From Prevotella sp. E2-28 (lineage in GTDB: Bacteria; Bacteroidota; Bacteroidia; Bacteroidales; Bacteroidaceae), in contig NZ_CP091788.1 of the NCBI RefSeq assembly GCF_022024055.1, forward strand, positions 2,108,001 through 2,172,000: a stretch of 64,000 nucleotides of DNA. The letters are read 5' to 3'. Position numbers and translations under genes: made by a program. This document shows positions 52,146 through 62,900 of the stretch, in pieces. The notes beneath the pieces are model-generated. The model was not told where the DNA came from and did not search any database. It saw only the letters and a program-made list of their open reading frames with translations. Each line of letters opens with the position of its first letter. Within the stretch, counting starts at the first letter, position 1.

Positions 52146-53489
52146 TTAAAGGTCGTTAATCTCACTCAGCATCAATGTACCGCAAGAACCTGCGTTGTAC
52201 GGCTGCAAATTCTGGTCAAACTGAATATCAACCCAAGCGTTAGCTCTAGCAGCCTTCACCTCTGCCATAGTAGCATAAGTGCCAGGAACTATAATAAAGC
52301 TAGCAAGCTTGATATTGGGGCCAGGGTTGAAGTTTGAAGAGACGCCCATATCGTACACTTCCTTGGCTGTTGCATATCCAGACGCAAGCGTCGCATCACG
52401 GCTCGAACAGAATCCGAATGTAAGATACATCATCTGGAATGGCGGGGTCGTATTCGTTGTGTTATCGTACTCGTAATCCGTATTATTCCAACGGAAATTA
52501 TCTTTATTGATTAGCATGTAATCACCTGCGGCAGGATTTAGACCACTACCATAGGCATATCTCGTATGGACTTGTGCAGCACCATTACCCCAAGCGTTCT
52601 TCATTGGAGTATAGTTAGCCTTTAAGCTATTGCTAATCCATGCAAGCGAAGGAACTGGAGGATAAAGACCGAAACCGTCAGGAACGCAAGACGAACCGCT
52701 AAAGATACAGAGGTTGGCAACTTGTCTGTTTATACCTCCTGACTTTGGAGATAATTCAACAAGAATTGTGTATGCATTAGCATCATTCATTGCAGCACCG
52801 AGTCCACTTGCCGTCATGTCAATTGCACCTATATACTTAGACAGGTCGAATGTTGGCGGAATTACGTATGCTACAGTAATCTGCTTTTCGTAAGTGATTG
52901 TTGGGTCGTGCTGAGACGTAGCGCGAACCGTGATATTAATATTTCCTTCGACTTGTTGCTCCTTTACAGTGATAGCACCAGTAGAGGAATCGATTGTTAC
53001 ATAAGAACCACCACTAATTACAGCCCATGTGACTCCAGTGTAGCTTGTGTTCTCAGGGTCGAATGAAGCGGATAATTGGTAAGCATTAACACCAACATGT
53101 GTACATGTGATGTCCGTAATATTGTTAAGAATATCGACACTTCGCTTGTATGTAAGCTTGAATGTCGCATCAGCGTACACAGACGGATTTTCCGTAGAAG
53201 TTGCACGCACGACAACAGTCGAATTATCGCCATTGGAGTTAATGGTCAACACGCCAGTATTAGCACCGATGCTTGCGCAGTTGTCAGCATCTGATGTTAT
53301 TGCCCATGTACATCCTCTCTCTTGAGTAATAAGAGGAAGGTATCGAACGGAAAGTTGAACGGTTCTGGCCTCGTATGTACGTGGGCCGTTAATAACCATT
53401 GCTTGAAGTTCGGCAGTCTCGCTAAATGTTACTCTTCCAAGATTGTTCTGCGAGAAGTCTGCTTCTGGAATAATAATTGCAAGTCCCAT
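52146..53489 (-). CDS. Tail protein with Ig-like (BIG2) domains
   Basis: 447 residues. Two or three BIG2-like repeats (LSVRYLPLITQERGCTWAITSDADNCASIGANTGVLTINSNGDNSTVVVRATS; GVTWAVISGGSYVTIDSSTGAITVKE) followed by a C-terminal domain (RWNNTDYEYDNTTNTTPP). Ig-like domains on tail fibres mediate weak surface binding. Thirteen-base gap to the preceding gene. Confidence 0.65.
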   Translation of the reverse strand: MGLAIIIPEADFSQNNLGRVTFSETAELQAMVINGPRTYEARTVQLSVRYLPLITQERGCTWAITSDADNCASIGANTGVLTINSNGDNSTVVVRATSTENPSVYADATFKLTYKRSVDILNNITDITCTHVGVNAYQLSASFDPENTSYTGVTWAVISGGSYVTIDSSTGAITVKEQQVEGNINITVRATSQHDPTITYEKQITVAYVIPPTFDLSKYIGAIDMTASGLGAAMNDANAYTILVELSPKSGGINRQVANLCIFSGSSCVPDGFGLYPPVPSLAWISNSLKANYTPMKNAWGNGAAQVHTRYAYGSGLNPAAGDYMLINKDNFRWNNTDYEYDNTTNTTPPFQMMYLTFGFCSSRDATLASGYATAKEVYDMGVSSNFNPGPNIKLASFIIVPGTYATMAEVKAARANAWVDIQFDQNLQPYNAGSCGTLMLSEINDL

Positions 53490-53521
53490 ATTGTTTATAT
53501 TTTTTTTATTTTGTACAATGT

Positions 53522-54181
53522 TTAAGAGTCGCTTACTACGTCGTATTCTAAATCGCTAACCCCATCACTTATAGCCGTCATTAGATGTGTGGATATTTCG
53601 GCAACATCAAGTCCTGACGAAGTGTAAGATAGTGCAATGTTTCCAGCTTGGTCAACTAGAAAGATTCCCGGCTCCTCTGTTTCTATGAAATAACTCACAC
53701 TTGGTGTTAGTGAGCCAGAAGTAAGGAACTCTTGTCTAGATACAGCGTAATTATTGCTAGCATCCCCAGTTACAATGTAATAGGAATCTCCGAAGTAGAA
53801 CACCATTTTAAACGAACTGCCGTTCTCCGTAATAACAGCAGGAACGTAAGTTGTGGTTGTTCCGCTATTATTATCGTAAGGAAGTATGACAGAATCATTG
53901 CCTCCCACATTTGTTCTTAGCGCAACAATCTTATCTATAACGCTAGATGTAAGACTGTCCGCAAGCAGCTCTGTTACAGTAACGGTAGCCTTGTATGTGT
54001 CTTCACTGCCACCGCTTCCACCTCCTCCACTCTCAATGGTAATATTCCCACTACCAAGTATTGAAGCGTTATTTATTGTTTTGATGTTTACCCCAGATAC
54101 CAATTTGGGTTGGTATTTCAAGAGGAACCCAAAAAGTTCCTCTTGAAAGGCATCCATCCATTCTTTACTTATAAATGACAT
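53522..54181 (-). CDS. Tail fibre-like protein with shared N-terminal module (219 aa)
   Basis: Starts MSFISKEWMDAFQEELFGFLLKYQPKLVSGVNIKTINNASILGSGNITIE, the same plan as the 532-residue protein upstream. A Gly/Ser linker (ESGGGGSGGSEDTY) precedes a beta domain. Likely attaches to a common site on the tail through its N-terminus. C-terminus is acidic. Confidence 0.65.
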   Translation of the reverse strand: MSFISKEWMDAFQEELFGFLLKYQPKLVSGVNIKTINNASILGSGNITIESGGGGSGGSEDTYKATVTVTELLADSLTSSVIDKIVALRTNVGGNDSVILPYDNNSGTTTTYVPAVITENGSSFKMVFYFGDSYYIVTGDASNNYAVSRQEFLTSGSLTPSVSYFIETEEPGIFLVDQAGNIALSYTSSGLDVAEISTHLMTAISDGVSDLEYDVVSDS

Positions 54182-54191
54182 AACAGTATTT

Positions 54192-54668
54192 TTAAATCGC
54201 TAAGCCGCCATCATAAAACTCAGTTGGCCAGCCATCAATATCTCTAGCCGTACCACCACTTGAAAGAGTATATACACCAGTCGGAACTTTACCGTCACCA
54301 GACAATTGTATATTGTCGCTTATAAACGCAGCAGAAAGAGAGCTTCCGCACCACTGGATGCCACCGTCTATATCTATAGTGATATTACTATTTCCCCATG
54401 CGACACCAGCGGCAACAGCCTTGTTTATTCTCGCATAAGCAGTACTTATGGTGCCGCTTGGCTTTGTTGTGCATTGAGCATCAACAAATATTTCCATAAT
54501 TGGTTGCCACATACTCTCTGCGCTACTAGTAGGCTCAATTCCGCCAGACATCATTTGGTTTATCTCTGCCTGAGTCTTACCTAAAGCCTCGTCTTTAATC
54601 TCTGTTGCTTTGGCAACAGGGTCTCCAGTTACATTGTGTAACGTACCAAAAATATTAATATCTGCCAT
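54192..54668 (-). CDS. Tail-associated protein (158 aa)
   Basis: 158 residues with Gly-rich beta structure in the second half (GVYTLSSGGTARDIDGWPTEFYDGGLAI). Shares the motif EPTSSAESMW with the C-terminus of the protein encoded at 56283-56891. Lies between the two proteins with the shared N-terminal module, so part of the fibre set. Confidence 0.6.
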   Translation of the reverse strand: MADINIFGTLHNVTGDPVAKATEIKDEALGKTQAEINQMMSGGIEPTSSAESMWQPIMEIFVDAQCTTKPSGTISTAYARINKAVAAGVAWGNSNITIDIDGGIQWCGSSLSAAFISDNIQLSGDGKVPTGVYTLSSGGTARDIDGWPTEFYDGGLAI

Positions 54669-54670
54669 AA

Positions 54671-56269
54671 TTATACAACTTTAAATGTGTTAGTACCAGT
54701 TTCCTGAACTGCTGATGTTGAACGATAACAGTTATATCCATCAACAACGGCTACGGCCTGCATTGGAACGCCAAACCCACTTGATGTTACAGAAGAAAGC
54801 GTCCCAGTTCCACAGAACCATATATACTTACCCGTAGTAGCTGCGTTGATGGTATAATCTCCAGCCATCGTACTCTTCTCTTCGCTTCCACCGCCTGTTA
54901 AGGCTTTTATTGCGGCCTCATTAGCAAGTGATGCAGCACCCATTCCGTAGTAGAACAGCTTCTTGTTTAGAACAAATGCAGCACTCTTCTTTATATCGGC
55001 ATCAGCATATCCGCTCTTCGTTGCCTTGACCTGATATTTGTTTGCACTCTGAGAATTTGTTTCTGTGAGTTGCACTGTAGAAGAGAATGTAGTCCAATTG
55101 ACTCCACCATCCTGACTGTACATACTTTCCGCGCCCTTGCTAGCAGATGGCGTAAGAGTAATAGTAGCCTGTGTGCTGTAGTCGTTGTTGTTGCCGTTGC
55201 GTGTAATACTTACGCTGCCTGCCGCAACCTGTGGGTTGATGGTAACCGTTACAGTTGTAACGTCACTCTCTTCGCCATTTTTAACGGACTTCAATTTGAT
55301 AACCTGTGACTTCGCAGTATTATCTGCATTGTTAGCGAATCCTGATGCTACAGTGATGGTTGAGCCGTTACTCCATGTACTACCGTTATCGAGACTATAC
55401 TTGATGGTTGCGCCACTTGTTGAGCAAGCCGCTGTAAACGTAGCATTACCAGTGACAACAGTTGCCGTAACAACACTTATAGTTGGCGCAGCAGGCTTGC
55501 TGAGTTCTGTCAACTGAGCAAAGAATCTAGTACCGCCTTTTGTTAAAACCAATCTGTTGCTTGCATCAATATCGAGTGTCGCATTGTCAAGCATTTCATT
55601 GATTTCCTCTTTGGTATAATAGTCCTCTAAGTTAATCCTAGTAGAGCCTACAATCTCCCAATAGTAGCTTGTTCCAACTACAACACCAGCCTGCTCCATG
55701 GCCGCGTCGGTATCTTCTATCCATCCAGATGCAGTAAATACGTATGCAGTATTACCAATAACGTAACTGTCGCCTAATTCGGCAGTTGAAGACATCCAAG
55801 CACCATCATCCCATACCTTGATTGCATTTGTTGATGATACACCATCCACAATGGAACCCTCCCAATTAGAGTACAGGTAAGTCTCACCGTCCTGCGTACC
55901 TTCGGATGGCGCGTTTGCCGTAAATCCAGCTGCTAAACCCTTGTCCTCTATCGTGTAGTCATTATCGTTATAGGTGATATAACGTCTAATAGCCGTTATG
56001 TACTCGTCCTTAATGTTGTGAGCAGCCTCGTCAGGTTTTGCGGAGGGAGTTAAGAAAATCTTACCCGTAGTCTGCACACTTGGTTGTGGCAGGGGATTTG
56101 CATAGACAAAACTTGTGTTGTCTATATCAATATTTCCACTACCAAGTATTGACTGGCCGTTAATGCTCTTGATGTTGATTTGATTTCTCAAGATAGCCTG
56201 CTTTGCGGCTAGGCTTTCTATCACATGCGCGTGATAGGCATCCATCCATTCTTTATCAATTAAACTCAT
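54671..56269 (-). CDS. Tail fibre-like protein with Ig-like repeats (532 aa)
   Basis: Begins MSLIDKEWMDAYHAHVIESLAAKQAILRNQINIKSINGQSILGSGNIDID. Then a mixed region and three beta-sandwich repeats (GATIKYSLDNGSTWSNGSTITV..; AESMYSQDGGVNWTTFSSTVQL.., resembling chitobiase/Ig folds) with a C-terminal domain rich in Gly/Thr. Likely host recognition. Two-base spacing to next gene. Confidence 0.65.
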   Translation of the reverse strand: MSLIDKEWMDAYHAHVIESLAAKQAILRNQINIKSINGQSILGSGNIDIDNTSFVYANPLPQPSVQTTGKIFLTPSAKPDEAAHNIKDEYITAIRRYITYNDNDYTIEDKGLAAGFTANAPSEGTQDGETYLYSNWEGSIVDGVSSTNAIKVWDDGAWMSSTAELGDSYVIGNTAYVFTASGWIEDTDAAMEQAGVVVGTSYYWEIVGSTRINLEDYYTKEEINEMLDNATLDIDASNRLVLTKGGTRFFAQLTELSKPAAPTISVVTATVVTGNATFTAACSTSGATIKYSLDNGSTWSNGSTITVASGFANNADNTAKSQVIKLKSVKNGEESDVTTVTVTINPQVAAGSVSITRNGNNNDYSTQATITLTPSASKGAESMYSQDGGVNWTTFSSTVQLTETNSQSANKYQVKATKSGYADADIKKSAAFVLNKKLFYYGMGAASLANEAAIKALTGGGSEEKSTMAGDYTINAATTGKYIWFCGTGTLSSVTSSGFGVPMQAVAVVDGYNCYRSTSAVQETGTNTFKVV

Positions 56270-56282
56270 AGCTAATTATTTT

Positions 56283-56891
56283 TTAATTGTTCCACATATC
56301 TTCTACACTACTTGTTGGCTCTACGTCATTGAGTGCATCCATCGCCTCTGGTATAGTGTCAATTTTGTCATCCTGATTGCGCCCTTCGACGAGTTCTTTA
56401 AATTCGTCACCAGTCATGTCAAGTACAACATTTCCATTGCTTCTCACAAACTGTATCTTGTTGCCGTCAGATGTGCAAATAGCATTACCGTCTCTGTCGC
56501 ACAAATATTCTTCACCGTCAATATTCACGGTCCATACCTGTTCATATTGTATTATGTTCGAATCGCAGCACCCGAAGTTGTTGTAATTCTTGCAATCACA
56601 ACCACCGATGGTTATTAAATGCTGAACATCTGTGACATTGCGAGACGATTTTTCGTAATCATTATCGTCTATGCTACCAGAAAAGTATGCGTAGAACACA
56701 CCGGATGGCACATTTTCCATTGTGAAGTAATAGTTACCATCAGAATCTACGAAGCAGTCTTCTTTTGCTATCTCGTAGAGAACTTTCCCCCATCTATTCT
56801 TAATGGCGATAGTAAAGTCGTTATCGGAAAGCACAAGGTATTCAACAGTCGATGTTACCTTGTATTTTAAGTCTGTTCCTGCGTATTTCAT
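56283..56891 (-). CDS. Tail-associated protein (202 aa)
   Basis: 202 residues with a Cys cluster (GGCDCKNYNNFGCCDSN) and a C-terminal EPTSSVEDMW. The first half is beta-rich (KYKVTSTVEYLVLSDNDFTIAIKNRWGKVLYEI). Possibly a connector between the large tail tip protein and the fibre set. Confidence 0.6.
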   Translation of the reverse strand: MKYAGTDLKYKVTSTVEYLVLSDNDFTIAIKNRWGKVLYEIAKEDCFVDSDGNYYFTMENVPSGVFYAYFSGSIDDNDYEKSSRNVTDVQHLITIGGCDCKNYNNFGCCDSNIIQYEQVWTVNIDGEEYLCDRDGNAICTSDGNKIQFVRSNGNVVLDMTGDEFKELVEGRNQDDKIDTIPEAMDALNDVEPTSSVEDMWNN

Positions 56892-56905
56892 ATATTTTCG
56901 TAAAA

Positions 56906-56962
56906 TTAATACATAAACCAGTAATAAACGTCCTCACCTTCTATAGGGTCATATTTCGTCAT
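56906..56962 (-). CDS. Possible 18-residue peptide in the tail operon
   Basis: The frame MTKYDPIEGEDVYYWFMY begins two bases after the stop of the large tail gene and fills most of the gap to the next gene. An unusually aromatic, acidic peptide. It may be chance; no other evidence. Confidence 0.25.
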   Translation of the reverse strand: MTKYDPIEGEDVYYWFMY

Positions 56963-56964
56963 TT

Positions 56965-59900
56965 TTATACGTTTCTCTTTACTGCATTAACTACAACCCA
57001 TTCTCCCATTGAACTGTCACTACCTGTACCAGACCTTACTCCCTCAACGGCACGAAGTGTTATTGAAGAGTAGTCTGTGATAACGAGGTTGTTGTATGTT
57101 CGTGAATAAGAGCCATTCTTCTCAATAGGCCAGAAGAAGCCATATCCAGTATCTCCGTATGCCCATGTAGGAGTCAGTTCCTCGAATTCGTATGGGTCAA
57201 CAAGAACCAACTTCACTGTAGGGTAAGGATTTGACTGGTCTACGCTGTTGTAAACGGCATTTATAACAGTCAGTTCCTGTCCTACCATATCCTTTGCAGG
57301 TGGCAGACAAATAACCACAGGTGCTGTTCTATTAATCTGCAATGGAGTGTAAAGCACAATCATGTCAGACAATGCACGGATAGTCTGTAGCGTGTACGCT
57401 GTTCCTACTACCTTGAATATCGGTTTGAACCATGCACCATAGGTAATCTGAGTATTATCCGTAATGGATAGCATCGTCGTTACCCTTCTTAGCATTGCGC
57501 CCTGTATAGGCGCACCATCAGGAGAGGTCATTGCACCAAAGGTATCTATACCAAACGTCTGCTCTGCCCCATAGTCATTCTCTACAATATCATCGTTAAT
57601 AAACTTCCTTGTAACATACCCATCTTTCACTGTTACGTTATTATGGATAGAGAAGTTGTTTGTACTTGCCTTGATGCTATTATTCTCAATGCTGATACCA
57701 GTCTTTATAAGTCCATCGATAGCATCGTAAGACAATACGGTAGGTACACCGCCTTCCTCTAACTTTACTCCAGCGTATATTGCATAGAAGTTATATTTTC
57801 GTGCGCCAACATCTAACAGTGGTATCCAAGTAAGATACTCATATCCTGATGCCACAGTAAATGTGACAGCATACTGAACAAATCTTTTTGACGCATTACC
57901 TGTTGTGTTGACAAGCTTAATTGGCTTCATCGTACGCGAACTGCCAGTAGCAGAACTATAGAACGAAAGTTCTGCAATACGCTTATCTCCACCTAGATTA
58001 TTAGATAGATTTATTCCTGCTACATATACAGAGAATGTGTATGTTTTTCCTGCCGTTAGATGAACACGCGGATTGCTTACATAGCTATTCTCTGCGTACA
58101 CCGACTGCGTAGATGCGTTTGTATTGGAGTTGATGCCAATCTTTACCAACATACCACCGTATCGCTCCCAAGGAGAATGGAAGTCAGAGGTATCACCTGT
58201 ATTTCTGATATATGCAAGTCCTGAACTGATTCCCGTTATTGAGTTCGTACCATGAGTGAATGGGTTGTATTCAGCAAAGATAGGATTAGGCATCAAGTTC
58301 TCATTAGTAGTCTCTGAGACAAAGAGGTTGATATCATCTACTCTCTGACTTATCTCTGATGTCTTTTTAACAAGACCGCTATCTTCATCACCAACAGTCT
58401 GCTGTAGGGTTGTTATATTCTCAGCCGATGAACGGACATACCTACCAATCTGCTCGAATGATGTCATCTGACCTGATGGGTCTATGGCATTTCCGATACT
58501 TTTTGCAACGCTTGTCTCCACATCACCCTCGATAGTGGTCTTGAACTCACCCATGAGGTTTATACCAACAGAGATGCTGAATGCTAGTGATGCACTGCGT
58601 CCGTTGTACGACAGAGGGATATTGCAAGTGATAGTTCCTCGTGTCTTATACTCGTTGTCTATCTTCGATATTTCACTTATGGTGAGTTTTCCACTACCTG
58701 CGGTTATAGTGAGGCCAGCATTATTGCTTACGGATGTTGGAGTACCTACGGTAGCAACACCATCACCACACTTAGCCGTGAGGTTTATATCAAGAGGAAG
58801 CCCGAATGTGGTTGTCCCACCTGTACCGCTGAGTGCCTGTGTGAGAATAAGAGGGTTGGGGCTTGCTATCACAGTCCAAGCATCAGCACCATCTTCACCG
58901 TTAGCACCATCTTTACCGTTAGTACCATCCCATTGCACAGGAGTACTCCAAGAGCCAGACAACACATTATTCTCAAAGGTGGCCACGGATGCCCATATCT
59001 TATTATCCTCAATCTCCATGGTGACACCAGAAGGTATGGTATACTTATACCAACCTCTGTCAAGATTGGTACTTGCGCTACTATCCTTTGAATAGACGAC
59101 ATCAATGAAGTGCTCACCTGCTGTCAGTGATATATCTATGCTCTTTGACTCCGTACCACTGGCCTTATTCGCAGTCGGAAGTGACGTTACGTTTGAACGT
59201 GTCTCAATAGGCGTGTTGAGGCTTCCTACTGCCATGAAGTCATAATTACTTTCACTGCTTGCAGCGAACTCTAGTGTCAGTGTCGTTGCCTCCGTTGCTT
59301 TGATAAGGATGCGCTCCTTGACGAATGCGTTGTTTACGTTATTTCCTTTCAGTTCTCGCCATGCGGCGTGAGTGCCGTCCGTGCCATTGCCGAACACACT
59401 GGGACTTAGAGACCATCCAGCAGGAGGTACGGTGTTTCCTGTCGGTGTGGTAGGCTGTTTGATGGAAGGACAGAAAACGGTAACGGTCTTGATAGTCTTT
59501 CCGTCATCGCCCTTAATGCCCTTCTCCTCTATCCAGTTTGCTGGCGTAGTGCCAGGGGCTTCCGTGGTAGTGCCGCTTGACAGACAGCAGGTATATCTCT
59601 TGTTGTTATAATTCCAAGAGTCACCCCAACGGCTAGTCGTCCCGACAACCCAGTCTCCACGATATATTGTAGGAGGTTTAGGTGTGCTTCCTGCCGTAGT
59701 CCACATGAACTTGTCTGCACGCATTCTCACAGCGTCCTTTCCGAAGTAATGAACCTCATAATCTGAAAGAGTTCCGTAGTCGTTAATACCATCGTATATA
59801 CCAATACTTCCAATTCCCTCAGAAGAGATTTGTATTATCGCCTGCCTGCTTGTATCACTCTGAGAACCAAAAGCCACAACCTTGTCACCCTCAGATGGAA

Positions 59901-62900
59901 TAGATTGCTCAAAACCTACCGTCTGCTGATAGCCTTTGAATAGAAGTGAGCCTTCTGTATTTAGAATCGGTTCATCTTCGTCATCGTAAAGGTAAATATT
60001 AATTACGTTTGCAAGGTCGGCATAATGATACACTACGTCATCAATTGTCATTTGACCAACACGACAAACGAGTCTCCAGTAATGTTTGTTGGAGACGTTA
60101 TCGTAATGTCCTGCTTCCGAAATATTAAATGTATGACAATATGCTTGGTCGCCCTGCTTCCAATAGTTCATTGTAGATACCGAACCATCATCGGCTTTCC
60201 ATAGCAAACGATAACCGACAACATCACCACTGCCTTCGGTAGTCCATTCTTTTGTTATTTTTGTATCATTGTTCTCTGTGTAAAGTGGTAGTACTCCGAA
60301 TACGGTAGAACCAGCTGGTGTCAACATATACACACCGCCAATATAATTCACCTCACGGATATTAAGGCTGTTGACTATCATCTGTCCTAGAACAACTAGA
60401 TTGTCGGTCTGCATCGTAGCACTACCGTCTGACAGACTAACTCCAAAGCCCTTACCAATCATACCTCTTGCTTCTACAAACTCAGGAGATTGAAGTATGG
60501 ACGCAATAAGTTCAGCGGCAGTAACACGACCGTTGGAGTCAAAGCCATATCGGTATTTCTCCTTTACATACAAGCCTTTATTGAATACTATTGGACTTTG
60601 GGCGGAGTCTTCCTTCTTTTTTGACAAAAACAAGTCTTCACCATACCCATCAACAATGGCTCTTACTTGCTCATTATTAAGGCCTGCGCCTCCACCTGCA
60701 ATTATGCTTGATACTGAATTTATCTTGTTCTGTATGCGCTCAAGGGTTCCAACCTGCTTGTCATTTCTCAGGACAACATCATAAGAAGGAATGCCGCCAT
60801 CACTATTCTCGTTTATTGACAGGGAGTCTATAAAGATTTTGCCGTCAACAGCAAGGTCGCTATCACTAAATTCCATGATGTAACCCGCCTTTAACTTATC
60901 GTGAAGACTAGTCAGGTTGTAAATCTCAGCCTCCTCCTGCTGACGCGCCATGTAAATGTTGTCAACCTTTGGCGTGTATGTAAAACGAGTAAAATCGTTA
61001 TTAACTAGCCATAATATAGCCTTTCTGAGTGCTTTTACACTTGCGGCCCATATATACGTAGTATCTTCTATGTATATCTCTGTAAGTACAAAATGGTCCC
61101 CCTGCCTTATCTGGTAAGGCTCATTTGCCTTAGCCGACTCGCCATGAGCAACAGAGTCAGAGTAAGGAAAGAACAACTCAAGAGAATCGTCCGCACAACG
61201 CTCAACATTAAGTCTCCATGTTCCGTTGTCTGCCGAATGTACGCCCTTAACATTAAAGTCGCGGCCACCACAATATCCATCCTTTAACGAGATAATCATT
61301 CCCTCGCCAGACTTCTCATAAGCCTTTTTGAGGTCAAAACCAACATTTTTTAGGTAAATGTTGAAATTTGGAGCGGCCGAATCTTCGCCAATATAGACTC
61401 CATCGTCAGCAATCGTGTCAACAGAAAGTATTTCGTCAATTCTTTCCGTAGACGACGTGCCGCTGATGTCTCCAACTGTCATACCCTCAATGCTTGGATG
61501 AACATCCTCAAGACCGTTATCATCATCCTCCTCAGTGAAGAATATGTCACCTTCTTTGATTCCTATTTCTGCCGCATTAGGGCTGATAAGGTACGGTCTC
61601 AACGCCTCATTCGAGAATTCAATCAGATGACTACCGTCAACGACGACAAAAGGCTCTAGCGGCCAACTGTCTTCGTTTGTTTTGCGGATATAGAACTTAG
61701 TTACGTCGTTCTGGGAATCGTAGACGCATTTGCATAGGTCATTTAGTGAATAATGAGGGAATCCTGGCAGCATCAGGACATTTACCGCCATATTATTTGG
61801 TATAACAGGCTGTAGAATGTTTTCCTTATGGTCAGAAGGAAAATTGATGCCGTCCGAATAGTCGTCAAAAGCAAACACTATCTTCTGGTTGTAAACGTTT
61901 GTCTGCCCTATGACAAATGTACCTGACAGCACGCTTTTTATTTCAAGCGCAACTTTTCCATCGGAATTTAAATATGCCTGACGATTGTGGTCTGGATTCG
62001 GGTCGTCATCTGGCCAAATCCATCTTATACTTGGGTTGGCATACATTTCTCTCGGAGTCGCTACTACGACACTATCGCCGATAGCTAACTTTACATCATC
62101 CTCAAAGAAAAGGTCGTCTTTCCAATCAATATCAACTACGAGAAGATGTAGCGCAGGCACGTCCTCACTGTCGAATAATGCCCTATCCTGATATATCACA
62201 GTTGCAGATGTCTCGTATGGCACTGTTGCATAGTAACGCAAAGGCAGGTTTTTGTTCGAGCCGTATGCGTACAATTTAGTTACGACCTGCTGACTATCTT
62301 CCGATAAACGCTCTATAGAAGTTAATCCGTTACCCTTTCCATACTGAAATATGTGGCCAGTCGGGATTCCTTCGCCACCAACCACAACGACTCTATCCCT
62401 ACGGATGAAATTCAAGCCGAAGTTTTTGTTGATGAAGGACATAGCATCCCATACACTTATTTTGTCTGCACTGATATTTACGTTTTGCTTAACATAATCA
62501 GGTTCGGTATGCGTACTACCAAACGTATTCTCCCATAGAATAATAGCTGTTGCCTGTGCAGCAAGGTTATCAGAATACCTCTGCACAGTTCTATTATACG
62601 AAGGACTTATAAAGAACCACTGCCTGCCTGTTAACTTGTTGGCGTTTGCCTGCAACCTATCAAGAAGGTCATCAACAGTAGCACAGTAAAACGAGAATGT
62701 AGGCAGTGTGGTGTAATGTATGTCGTTATCGTTTAGAACAATGTCATGAAATCTCACGTCAGCAAGTTCTGCACCTAACGAAGACAGCTTTACATTATCG
62801 CACACAAAAGCCTCACCATAAGAACCACTCCTTGCTTGTTTTAACGCAGAAGGGACGTTAAAAACGCTATATGTAAGGCCGCGATATATCAGGTAGTCTC

